Shown here piece after piece: positions 23,257 to 30,892 of a DNA stretch of 47,883 nucleotides. Positions within the stretch are counted from its first letter, which is position 1. Each line of letters starts with the position of its first letter. The translations under genes were made by a program, and so were the position numbers. The notes below the pieces were generated by a model. That model saw only the letters and a list, made by a program, of their open reading frames with translations, was not told the DNA's origin and did not search any database. The DNA is taken from NCBI GenBank assembly GCA_964538515.1, contig CAZIEW010000040.1, positions 1 to 47,883 on the forward strand. The letters are read 5' to 3'. Source of the stretch: CALBZH01 sp964538515. GTDB taxonomy: Bacteria > Desulfobacterota > Syntrophobacteria > Syntrophobacterales > Syntrophobacteraceae.

Positions 23257-25734
23257 ATGAATTCGGGAGCCGAGAGAGATGACGCCGATCGGCTGATTCG
23301 GCAGAAGAATTCCGAGAGACAGGGCGTTTCAAAGAGGATCGGCGTGGTCTGGCTCCTCGCCACCTGTTTTGCCGTGGTCACGATCGTTACGGTATGCGGC
23401 ATCGGAGGGTTTGTCTTCTACCGCAATTATCAGAGGTTTGTGACAGAAGCCGGACAGATACGTGATGACGACCTGAAAAACCGACGCCAGATTCTCAAGA
23501 GCGAAATCGACCGGACCGTTGACTTCATCCATTACAGCTGGTCCAAAGCCGAACGACGCCTCAAGGAAGCCGTCAAGGCACGGACGCTCGAGGCATGGAG
23601 CATCGCGGCAAATCTCTATAAAGAGCACCAGGGGGCAACGAGCGAAGCGGAGCTCCAGAAAATCATCCTGGACGCTCTGCGGCCCATCCGATTCAACAGC
23701 GGACGAGGCTATTACTTCGCAGCACGCCTGGACGGCCTAGAGCTTCTTTCCGCGGATCGTCCCGAAATGGAGGGCACGGTTCTGCTCGACATCCAGGATG
23801 CCCAGGGGGCGTACGTGGTTCGGGACTTGATCGATCTTGTCAGACGCCAAGGGGAGGGCTACTACGAATACCAGTGGACCAAACCTCACCAAGCGGGAAG
23901 GGACTTCCACAAAATTGCCTATGTCAAGTATTTCGAACCCCTTGACGCCTTCATCGGAACGGGGGAGTACCTGGACGACGTGGAGCGTGACATTCAGCGG
24001 GAAGTCCTTGAGCGGATCGAGCAAATTCGCTTCGGACAGGACGGCTACATTTTCGTTGTGAGCTACGATGGGACGACGCTGATGAATGGCGCTCAGCCCG
24101 AGCTGATTGGCAAGAACCTCTGGGAGATGACCGATCCCAATGGGGTGAAAGTCATCCAGGAGGAACGGCGTGCGGTCGAAACGCCTGATGGAGATTTCAT
24201 CGTCTACCATTGGGAAAGACCCTCGAACAAGCAAATCAGTCCCAAGATCTCCTTCGTGAAAGCCTTCCCTCAATGGCGCTGGATGGTTGGCGCGGGATTC
24301 TATACGGATGAGATTGATAACGTCATCGAAGCCAAGAGAGCGGCCGTATGGCGAAGTGTTCGCGAAGATTCCCTGGGGCTCGCCCTCATTTTCCTTGCCA
24401 TCCTGGCACCTGTCCTTCTCTTCTGTTATGGCCTTTCTCGATACCTCGGGAGTCAGCTCAATGTATTCCTGCAGTTCTTTCGGGGTATGGAAAGCGACGA
24501 TTTCCCCGTAATCAAAGAGAAATTTTCCATCGAAGAGTTTCATCTCCTCGCGGAATCGGCCAACCGAATGCTCGAGAATCGCGTCAGGGCCGAACGTGCC
24601 TTGCGACGTAACGAGGAAAAGCTTCGGAGCATCTTTCTCGCCGCCCCCACGGGAATTGGGGTTGTCGTGGACCGCGTGATCGTGGAAGCCAACGATCGGT
24701 TGTGCGAAATCACCGGCTACGACAGGGAGGATCTGCTGGGGCAAAGCGCGCGCATACTCTACCCGTCGGAGGAGGACTTCGAATGGGTCGGCCGCGAAAA
24801 ATATCGTCAGATCTCGGAAAAAGGGACCGGAACGGTCGAAACGCGATGGCAGCGCAAGGACGGGAAGATCATCCATATTCTGTTGAGCTCAACGCCGTTC
24901 GATCCGAGCGATCATTCCAAGGGAGTCACCTTCACCGCCCTCGATATCACCGAGCGAAAAAACGCGGAAGAGGAGCGGATCAAGCTGGAAGAGCAGCTCA
25001 TGCAAGTGAGAAGACTCGAGTCGCTCGGACAACTGGCAGGTGGTGTGGCTCACGATTTCAACAACATGCTCACCCCGATCCTCGGCTACGCCGAATTGAT
25101 TCGCGACGACATCTCGAAGGACCATCAGCATGCCGAAGATCTGCAGCAAATCATCCGTGCCGCCGAACGGGCCAGGGACCTCACGAAACAGCTTCTGGCC
25201 TTCGCCAGGAAGCAGACCCTCGAAATCCGGCCAATCGATCTCAATTCGGTGATCCGAGGTTTCGAGAGTATGCTGCGGCGCATGGTCCGGGAGAATGTGG
25301 CTATTGAAACCCGCCTCTCCGAAGGGGTGGGGCTTGTCAGCGGGGACGCCGGGCAGATCGAGCAGATCCTGTTGAACCTCGCCGTGAACGCTCAGGATGC
25401 CATGCCGGAAGGAGGCGTTCTGGCCATCGAGACCACAGACGTCATTGTCGATCAGGAGGAACATTCCCTGAGGCCAAACGGGCTCACACCGGGCTCGTAC
25501 ACCCTCATGAAAATCAGTGACACGGGGACCGGCATGGACCGCGACACCCTGACCAGGATTTTCGATCCCTTTTTCACGACCAAGACTCTGGGCAAGGGGA
25601 CCGGCTTGGGGCTCTCAACGGTGTATGGCATCGTGAGGCAGCATCAGGGGCATATCGTTGTGCAGAGCGAGCCGGGCTCCGGGACTTCCTTCCAAGTCTA
25701 TTTTCCGCGAAGCGGGATCGACGTGCACCCATAG
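23257..25734 (+). CDS. Double-Cache PAS histidine kinase
   Basis: An 825-residue membrane sensor kinase. TM1 lies at about 28-55, two tandem periplasmic Cache modules at about 88-240 and 250-355 (GRGYYFAARLDG and GQDGYIFVVSYDG are equivalent positions), and TM2 at about 372-393. A HAMP-like linker, a PAS domain at about 450-570, HisKA with the phosphorylated His of AGGVAHDFNNML and HATPase_c with SDTGTGM, FFTTKTLGKGTGLGL follow. There is no receiver domain. Cache modules usually bind small organic acids or amino acids. GAAGG lies at ideal distance from the second ATG (23257) rather than the first (23251). It is divergent from lexA. No partner regulator is adjacent. Confidence 0.9.
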   Translation: MNSGAERDDADRLIRQKNSERQGVSKRIGVVWLLATCFAVVTIVTVCGIGGFVFYRNYQRFVTEAGQIRDDDLKNRRQILKSEIDRTVDFIHYSWSKAERRLKEAVKARTLEAWSIAANLYKEHQGATSEAELQKIILDALRPIRFNSGRGYYFAARLDGLELLSADRPEMEGTVLLDIQDAQGAYVVRDLIDLVRRQGEGYYEYQWTKPHQAGRDFHKIAYVKYFEPLDAFIGTGEYLDDVERDIQREVLERIEQIRFGQDGYIFVVSYDGTTLMNGAQPELIGKNLWEMTDPNGVKVIQEERRAVETPDGDFIVYHWERPSNKQISPKISFVKAFPQWRWMVGAGFYTDEIDNVIEAKRAAVWRSVREDSLGLALIFLAILAPVLLFCYGLSRYLGSQLNVFLQFFRGMESDDFPVIKEKFSIEEFHLLAESANRMLENRVRAERALRRNEEKLRSIFLAAPTGIGVVVDRVIVEANDRLCEITGYDREDLLGQSARILYPSEEDFEWVGREKYRQISEKGTGTVETRWQRKDGKIIHILLSSTPFDPSDHSKGVTFTALDITERKNAEEERIKLEEQLMQVRRLESLGQLAGGVAHDFNNMLTPILGYAELIRDDISKDHQHAEDLQQIIRAAERARDLTKQLLAFARKQTLEIRPIDLNSVIRGFESMLRRMVRENVAIETRLSEGVGLVSGDAGQIEQILLNLAVNAQDAMPEGGVLAIETTDVIVDQEEHSLRPNGLTPGSYTLMKISDTGTGMDRDTLTRIFDPFFTTKTLGKGTGLGLSTVYGIVRQHQGHIVVQSEPGSGTSFQVYFPRSGIDVHP

Positions 25735-25755
25735 CCCGTCCTCGTCAGGGACGGG
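25735..25755. terminator. Hairpin between convergent genes
   Basis: CCCGTCC (25735-25741), 7-nt loop, GGACGGG (25749-25755), directly after the kinase stop codon. No U-run follows on either strand, so it is a weak terminator candidate. Confidence 0.35.
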
Positions 25756-25785
25756 AAGGAATCGAGGGAAACGAGCAGTCACCTA

Positions 25786-26549
25786 TCAGAGCTCTGAACC
25801 GTCCAGTCCGCGGCAAAAGGCGAGGGCGTTTGCCCCAAGGTCGTTGAGGTAATACCCCCCTTCCAGGATCCCGAAGACACGCCCGTTGGCTTTCTCGACG
25901 GCTGCTTGGCGGATCGCTCTCCCCACTGAGTGATAGTCTTCCGTCTCAAGCAGTGCGCCCCAATCACGAGCGTAAAGGTCAAATCCGGCGGATGCCCCGA
26001 TCAAATCGACCCGGGGGAGCCGGNNNNNNNNNNAAGCGTCTTCAAATAAACACCACGGTCCCGAGCACACACATCGACGATGGTCACCGCCGAGGTCGAT
26101 GAAAAGATGTCTGCGGTGCCGTCGCCCCAGTGCATGTCGAAATCCACCACCGCTGCCGATCGAATCGCCCCACTGTCGAGCAGAGCCGCAAGAGCGACCG
26201 CCATATTGTTAAAAAAGCAAAACCCTGCAAAAGAAGATCTCCGCGCGTGGTGACCCGGCGGCCGAATAACAGCGAAAGCGGTCTCACCGTCAAGAGCCGT
26301 GCGAGCTGCCGTAAGGGCTCCACCGGCAGCGAGCAGGGCCGTTTCGAAGATATCCTTTCCTTCCTGCCTCACCCGATCCATATGGTCTCGGGAGTGAGCG
26401 CGAAGGATGTCCGCTACCGAAGCCGGCTCCGGACAGACCGTGTCGTAATGCCGGCGCAACTTCTGGTAGATGACTTTGGCTCGAAGTGGACTCTCCACCG
26501 TGGCGGTGAAATAGGCTGTCAGGTAGCTCTCATGATAGACGATCTTCAC
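25786..26549 (-). CDS. Histone deacetylase-fold amidohydrolase, interrupted by a scaffold gap
   Basis: An HDAC/acetylpolyamine amidohydrolase family gene split by ten Ns (26024-26033). The 5' part has RPPGHHARR, FAGFCFFNNMAVA and VVDFDMHWGDGTADIF (the zinc ligands Asp and His). The 3' part has SAGFDLYARD (third ligand) and LEGGYYLNDLG with the catalytic Tyr. The two parts are in different frames and, compared with family layout, some 40-60 residues between YLKTL and the SAGFD strand are missing, so the gap is larger than ten bases. The enzyme would remove acetyl groups from lysine, polyamine or similar amides. It starts at GTG 26549 after GGGAAGG. Confidence 0.88.
26024..26033. other. Assembly gap (10 N)
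   Basis: Ten undetermined bases inside the deacetylase gene. The reading frame changes across it, and conserved family sequence is missing, so this is a placeholder of unknown true length. Confidence 0.99.
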
Positions 26550-26606
26550 CCCGCACCTTCCCTCGTTGACACCTTGTCTTTCGAAAAGACGGGTACCCGG
26601 CGGCCA

Positions 26607-27074
26607 TCACGCTTGCTCTGACTTCTCCGGCGCGTCTGGCTCCGTCGGCACGCCCAAGCGCGTTTCGATCATCCCTCTAATGGTCTCTGCGAGCGAGTGA
26701 TAAAGGCTCAGACGGTCGCTCGCCCCGTAACCATGGTCGGCATGGATGAAGACGGGCTGACCGTCCCCGTATTTGAGCTTCGAAGACACGACCACGTAGG
26801 GAATGTTCCGCTTCTTGTCGACCTCGTGCAGGAGAGAAATGAAATGGCCCCGAATGAGAATCAGGTCGGGAGCCTTGCGCTTCTCGTGCATCTGATAGGC
26901 GAAGAGCTCTTCACGGGGGAATTGATGGATGGTCAGTTCAAATCCGTGCTGCCTGCAGATCTCCTGCAAGAGCTTCCCGTCGAGACCACAGTGGAGCATG
27001 TACAGCACCACTTCCCTGGGCGTGTCGTGGGCGGGCGCATCGTCTTTCGTCAAGCTTTCTGTTGTGTTCTTCAC
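26607..27074 (-). CDS. Hypothetical protein, alpha/beta, possibly receiver-like
   Basis: A 155-residue soluble protein that I do not recognise. An alternating pattern of hydrophobic strands and helices (VVLYMLHCGLDGKLLQEICR, PDLILIRGHFISLLHE, IPYVVVSS) suggests a flavodoxin- or receiver-like fold, but no phosphoacceptor Asp arrangement can be claimed. A histidine-rich stretch (FIHADHGYGASDRLSLYHS) could bind metal. The called start is a GTG (27074) without a good ribosome site, so the start is uncertain. It lies between the deacetylase and rnhA on the same strand. Confidence 0.6.
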   Translation of the reverse strand: MKNTTESLTKDDAPAHDTPREVVLYMLHCGLDGKLLQEICRQHGFELTIHQFPREELFAYQMHEKRKAPDLILIRGHFISLLHEVDKKRNIPYVVVSSKLKYGDGQPVFIHADHGYGASDRLSLYHSLAETIRGMIETRLGVPTEPDAPEKSEQA

Positions 27075-27157
27075 AATCGTACGCCCACGCTTCTGGATTG
27101 TTCACGGCCGGCCACACCCGTGGATTGTCCCTTGCGGCTTCCTTATAGCACGTTTGT

Positions 27158-27637
27158 TCAGTTCAGGCCCTGGTGGTGAATTGTCGAGGCCGCCCCGTTT
27201 CGAACAGCCTGCCGCGCAAGGGCGTCACAGCGCTCGTTTTCCGGATGTCCGGCATGACCCTTTACCCATTTCCACTCGACCCGGTGTCTTTGAACGGCTT
27301 CATCCAAGGCTTCCCAAAGATCCTTGTTCTTGACCGGCTCCTTCCCGCTGGTCAGCCAGCCGTTGCGCTTCCACTTGTGAATCCAGGACGTGATGCCATC
27401 GCGCAGGTACTGGGAGTCGGTGCAAATGACAACGGAGCAGGGCTCTTTGAGTGCCCCGAGGGCCTCGATAACGGCCGTCATCTCCATGCGGTTGTTCGTG
27501 GTCATGGGGTCGAAGCCGCTGAGCTCCTTCTCGACACCCTTGTAGCGAAGGAGGGCGCCCCAACCGCCCGGGCCAGGATTGCCGGAGCATGCGCCGTCCG
27601 CAAAAATCTCGACCTGTTTTCGAAATGAGGGCTTCAA
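27158..27637 (-). CDS. rnhA: Ribonuclease HI
   Basis: A 159-residue RNase HI, normal length. It has FADGACSGNPGPGGWGALL (Asp14), TTNNRMEMTAVIEAL (Glu52), CTDSQYL (Asp74), the basic protrusion KWKRNGWLTSGKEPVKNKDL, the KGHAGHPENERCD loop and the final Asp. It cleaves RNA in RNA-DNA hybrids, removing primers and R-loops with two metal ions. The only upstream initiator is a TTG at 27637, 7 bp after the stop of the DHH gene, so translation is likely coupled. Confidence 0.96.
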   Translation of the reverse strand: MKPSFRKQVEIFADGACSGNPGPGGWGALLRYKGVEKELSGFDPMTTNNRMEMTAVIEALGALKEPCSVVICTDSQYLRDGITSWIHKWKRNGWLTSGKEPVKNKDLWEALDEAVQRHRVEWKWVKGHAGHPENERCDALARQAVRNGAASTIHHQGLN

Positions 27638-27644
27638 ATGCGTT

Positions 27645-28676
27645 TCAGCTTTGGGGGATGGGGGACATCTGTCGGCGAATGAAGGCCTCGATGGCTGCGG
27701 ATGATCGGCTTCCCAAGTGCTTTGCTAGCTTCTTGAGCGGGATTTCGGCTCGTGCCATGGCCTGATGTCCGCCTGCGCACCCCAGCTCTCCGAAAGCGCG
27801 CCTTACGAGCTTGCCGGCATCTTTGCGGTATCCGTCGTTGCGAACCACGATGATGAGGCTCCCTTCAAAGATTCCTGAAATAATACTCCACGATACATTG
27901 TGGACTTTGAGCAAAAACTCTGCAATCTCAACCAGGATGTCTGCCGTGGTAACCTCGTCCAAGTGGACGAACATCCTGTCCTTGACCACATGTTTGCGCT
28001 CGACCGCCTTGTGGAAGAAACGCAGGTCCTTCAGGGACAAATCCGAGATCTCGATCTTCCTTAGAACACTGTGGTTGGCAAGGGGAAACAGATAGCGGAA
28101 GGCTTCGATGTCCGAAACGTGCGTGTGCCGCTCGAAGTTCCGGGTGTCGGTTTTGATGCCATAGATCAGGGTGGTCGCCAAAGCCTGGGCCGGCTTGATG
28201 CCGGCCGCCTTGAGATATTCCGTTAGGATGGTCGAGGTCGCACCAAGGATAGGGCGGACATCGACGAATGGCGCGGCGATCTCCATGTTGTGTGGGTGAT
28301 GGTCGATCACCACGTCATAGGAGAACTGCCGAAAGAGCTCGTTGTGGTGAGGCTGTCCGTCAACCACCACGCACTTGTCATGCTTCGGGATCACGCCTTT
28401 CTGGAGTTGCACCATGGGAAGTCTCAGGAGGCGGACCATGGTGAGGTTGTTAAGCCGTCGAATGGGGCGTATGATGCCGATGGTGCAGGACTGGACCTTA
28501 CGCCAGAGAAGGCGTTTTACCGCCAGTGCGGAACCGATGGCATCGGGATCAGGGTCGATGGTGATCAGAACATGATCTTTGTGCTCGAACTGGGCGTAGA
28601 AGCTCTTCAGCCGATCTTTCGGGGAACGGTTCCTTTTGGCCTGGCTGGATTCTGGGCTTGCTGGCTCCGTTGACAT
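27645..28676 (-). CDS. DHH/DHHA1 phosphoesterase (NrnA-like)
   Basis: A 343-residue protein of the nanoRNase/pAp-phosphatase/c-di-AMP phosphodiesterase type. Motifs: ITIDPDPDAIGSALAVKRLL, KCVVVDGQPHH, VVIDHHPHNM (the DHH motif), GIKTDTRNFERHTH and the DHHA1 glycine-rich GCAGGHQAMARAE. It would degrade very short RNA, pAp or cyclic dinucleotides. The start is set at ATG 28676; a longer frame would run through the tRNA-Gly terminator and the tRNA gene itself and is not believable. It is followed by rnhA. Confidence 0.9.
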   Translation of the reverse strand: MSTEPASPESSQAKRNRSPKDRLKSFYAQFEHKDHVLITIDPDPDAIGSALAVKRLLWRKVQSCTIGIIRPIRRLNNLTMVRLLRLPMVQLQKGVIPKHDKCVVVDGQPHHNELFRQFSYDVVIDHHPHNMEIAAPFVDVRPILGATSTILTEYLKAAGIKPAQALATTLIYGIKTDTRNFERHTHVSDIEAFRYLFPLANHSVLRKIEISDLSLKDLRFFHKAVERKHVVKDRMFVHLDEVTTADILVEIAEFLLKVHNVSWSIISGIFEGSLIIVVRNDGYRKDAGKLVRRAFGELGCAGGHQAMARAEIPLKKLAKHLGSRSSAAIEAFIRRQMSPIPQS

Positions 28677-28719
28677 GGCATCCGGCTGACAGGGAGAGTC
28701 GATTCGATGAGCGGGTTGT

Positions 28720-28747
28720 AAAAAAAAGGGTGGTTTGAAACCACCCT
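28720..28747 (-). terminator. Rho-independent terminator of tRNA-Gly
   Basis: On the minus strand, AGGGTGGTT, loop TCA, AACCACCCT (28747-28727) followed by a run of eight T (28727-28720). A textbook intrinsic terminator just downstream of the tRNA. Confidence 0.9.
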
Positions 28748-28757
28748 GGATTTTCCT

Positions 28758-28832
<75 letters not shown>

Positions 28833-28848
28833 TCAGTTGCGAAAAAGG

Positions 28849-28877
28849 TATATAGTGGAGCGGTGCTTGGAAGTCAA
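28849..28877 (-). promoter_or_regulatory. Promoter of tRNA-Gly
   Basis: On the minus strand, TTGACT (28877-28872), a 17-bp spacer and TATATA (28854-28849), about 16 bp before the tRNA 5' end. Confidence 0.8.
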
Positions 28878-28948
28878 GGGGAAAAAGCGAGACTGTCAAA
28901 AGAGCCGGCAGGACGTCCCGTCTTGGTGCCGCACAAGCATAACGTCCG

Positions 28949-28962
28949 ATAATATATATTAT
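28949..28962. promoter_or_regulatory. AT-rich perfect palindrome upstream of deacetylase-kptA pair
   Basis: ATAATATATATTAT is a 14-bp perfect palindrome 23 bp upstream of the deacetylase start. GATAAT at its left edge could serve as a -10 box (TTGGTG at 28923-28928 is 19 bp upstream). Operator or -10 region. Confidence 0.4.
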
Positions 28963-28985
28963 GTAAACTTTTCAGGGGGTCCTCC

Positions 28986-29909
28986 ATGATGTCCATGGCA
29001 ACCTTACCGTTTTCGGCTCCCCCCATCACCGGGATCTTTTACCACCCCAGCTTCAGCAGGAAGAGCTATCTGACTCAGGGGGCCCGCCTCTTGGACTTTC
29101 CGCGGGCCTTAAAACCCTTCCTCGACAATCCCCATTTTCGGCTTTACGAATCCCCCGCGATCTCTGAGGAGCTGATCCTCAAGGTTCACACCCGTGAATT
29201 GCTCGAAGGTGTCAAGCGCGATCCGCTTTGCTCCACGGCCTGGCATTCCGCAGGTGGGGTCGTCATGGCCGCAGAGAAGATCGCGTCGAGAGAAATACGC
29301 AACGGCTTCGCCTTCATCGGTGCCGGCGGACATCACTCGGGGAAAGACTTTTTCGGCGGGTATTGCTGTTTCAACGACGTGGTTCTCGCCATCCACATCC
29401 TCCGCGAGGATCACGGGATCAGGCGGGTGGCCATCCTCGATACGGATGCGCACCACGGCGACGGCACACGAGCCCTCGTGCGAGAGGACCCGGACATTCT
29501 CCATGTTTGCCTCTGCTCTGTGACGCAGGAATCGGCTGATGGCACAAACATCGATGTCACCGCACCTGGAGCCTATCGGTGGAGCTTCTTCCCACAAACG
29601 CCTGCAGATGAAGACATTGACCTCTTGTATGCTCGCGTGGCTTCGGAAGCATTCGAGCCTCGCGTCAGGAGCTTTCGCCCTGAATTCATTTTCTGGTATT
29701 TTGGATTCGACACGCATAGCGGGGATTATGGCGACCTTGGACTTGGTGTCGAGGCCGACAAACAGATTGCGATCATGCTCAAGAGGCTTGCCTCCGAGGT
29801 CTGCTGTGGCCGTCTAGAGGTGGTGCTTGGCGGCGGCTCCATGAGCCATATCGCCCGAACGGTCATTCCTCCCGTGATCCAGATCCTTGGCGATGAGAAG
29901 ATCGGATGA
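28986..29909 (+). CDS. Divergent histone deacetylase-fold protein with Tyr-to-Ser at the catalytic site
   Basis: A 307-residue HDAC-superfamily protein. The His pair is in GAGGHHSGKDFFGG (in place of RPPGHHA), FNDVVLAI follows, the zinc ligands are in AILDTDAHHGDGTRAL and FGFDTHSGDYGD. At the position of the transition-state Tyr (GGGGY or EGGY) it reads LGGGSMSH: Ser replaces Tyr. The zinc site therefore looks complete, but the deacetylation mechanism may be weakened or directed to another substrate. ATG 28986 follows AGGGGGT. It is 41 bp upstream of the KptA-like gene and most likely co-transcribed with it. Confidence 0.87.
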   Translation: MMSMATLPFSAPPITGIFYHPSFSRKSYLTQGARLLDFPRALKPFLDNPHFRLYESPAISEELILKVHTRELLEGVKRDPLCSTAWHSAGGVVMAAEKIASREIRNGFAFIGAGGHHSGKDFFGGYCCFNDVVLAIHILREDHGIRRVAILDTDAHHGDGTRALVREDPDILHVCLCSVTQESADGTNIDVTAPGAYRWSFFPQTPADEDIDLLYARVASEAFEPRVRSFRPEFIFWYFGFDTHSGDYGDLGLGVEADKQIAIMLKRLASEVCCGRLEVVLGGGSMSHIARTVIPPVIQILGDEKIG

Positions 29910-29950
29910 GGGTATTGAAACGATGTTAAGGAGGTTCTCATAATTCTGCG

Positions 29951-30739
29951 ATGTGTGCCGTCTACAACCCCAAGACCTTGGCAAAAACGTTGGCCTACAT
30001 TCTCTGCCACTCCCCCGGTGAGCACGGCCTCTTCTGGGATCCTGATGGGTCGATGCCCTGGAAGGAGCTTTACTGGGCCCTGCAGGAGGACCCTTCCCTG
30101 CGCTTCATTCGCGAAAGTCATATTCGGGAGATCGAGTACCTGGGAATCGACTTCCCGATGCACTTGGACGGGAAGCGTTGTCGCCTTAAAGAGGGATACC
30201 CCTTACCGCCCTATGCCGAGGCCGAAGCCGTCCCTCGCAGGCTCTTCTACGGCTGCTCGCGTAGACGGTTCTCCCAGGTGAAGGAAGATGGACTGCGCCC
30301 TACGAGCCGGACCATGCTGCCCCTTCTAGCCGACCGGGAAATGGCGCTTCGAATTGCCAGGCGGAGAGACCCCGACGGAGTCGTCATCGAAGTCCAGACC
30401 GATAAGGCGGCTTTGGAGGGCGCACGTTTCCTTTCCGCGGGAGGGCCCCTTTTTCTGGTCCAGGGGATTTCTCCCGTGTGCCTCATCTTGCCCTTGGTCC
30501 GTGAGGAGGATTCCACGAGATCGGGCGAAAGGAGGAAGGACAAGCCCATCCGGAAAGCATTTGGACCGGGAGTCAGCACTCCGGGGTCCTTCTTCGTCAC
30601 CGAGGCCCATTTCCAGGAAGGCTCTGCGGTTTCATCACAGGGCCGTGGTGATCCAGCGGGCAAACCACGCCAGAGAGGCAAGCGTGGACCAGACTGGAAG
30701 AGGGAATCCCGAAAGGAAAGAGGCAAGAGGGATGTTTGA
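29951..30739 (+). CDS. KptA/Tpt1-like RNA 2'-phosphotransferase with basic tail
   Basis: A 262-residue protein. Residues about 5-75 match the N-terminal winged region (LAKTLAYILCHSPGEHGL). Residues about 95-182 match the ADP-ribosyltransferase-like lobe (RLFYGCSRRRFSQVKEDGLR, ALRIARRRDPDGVVIEVQTD, GPLFLVQGISPVCLIL). Tpt1/KptA removes an internal RNA 2'-phosphate using NAD+. Here the family's RH pair reads Cys19-His20, so one catalytic Arg is missing, and the RAxQGHS motif is not seen. The last 75 residues are very basic and look disordered (KPRQRGKRGPDWKRESRKER), unusual for the family. AAGGAGG lies 15 nt before ATG 29951. Divergent family member; RNA or nucleotide substrate unknown. Confidence 0.75.
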   Translation: MCAVYNPKTLAKTLAYILCHSPGEHGLFWDPDGSMPWKELYWALQEDPSLRFIRESHIREIEYLGIDFPMHLDGKRCRLKEGYPLPPYAEAEAVPRRLFYGCSRRRFSQVKEDGLRPTSRTMLPLLADREMALRIARRRDPDGVVIEVQTDKAALEGARFLSAGGPLFLVQGISPVCLILPLVREEDSTRSGERRKDKPIRKAFGPGVSTPGSFFVTEAHFQEGSAVSSQGRGDPAGKPRQRGKRGPDWKRESRKERGKRDV

Positions 30740-30755
30740 TGGAAGCAGAAATGAA

Positions 30756-30794
30756 GAGGCCGACGCAGGAATTGAAACACTGTGCGTCGGCCTC
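30756..30794. terminator. Perfect 12-bp inverted repeat between convergent kptA-like and livK genes
   Basis: GAGGCCGACGCA (30756-30767) and TGCGTCGGCCTC (30783-30794) with a 15-nt loop. On the minus strand the tail TTCATTTCTGC is U-rich. It probably terminates livK and may also end the plus-strand operon. A 37-codon frame (30732-30845) covers it but is not called. Confidence 0.5.
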
Positions 30795-30892
30795 ATGGGC
30801 ATTGATGATCTCGTTGAGCTTGACCGCATCGTGGCAAGGCCGTGATAACCACGCCTCGTTTCGAGCGCCGCGCCCCGTTCGGATGTCCCCGG

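Noticed and set aside
23737..24876. A 379-codon minus-strand frame opposite the Cache kinase
   Set aside because: It lies wholly opposite an intact kinase gene and shows no domain.
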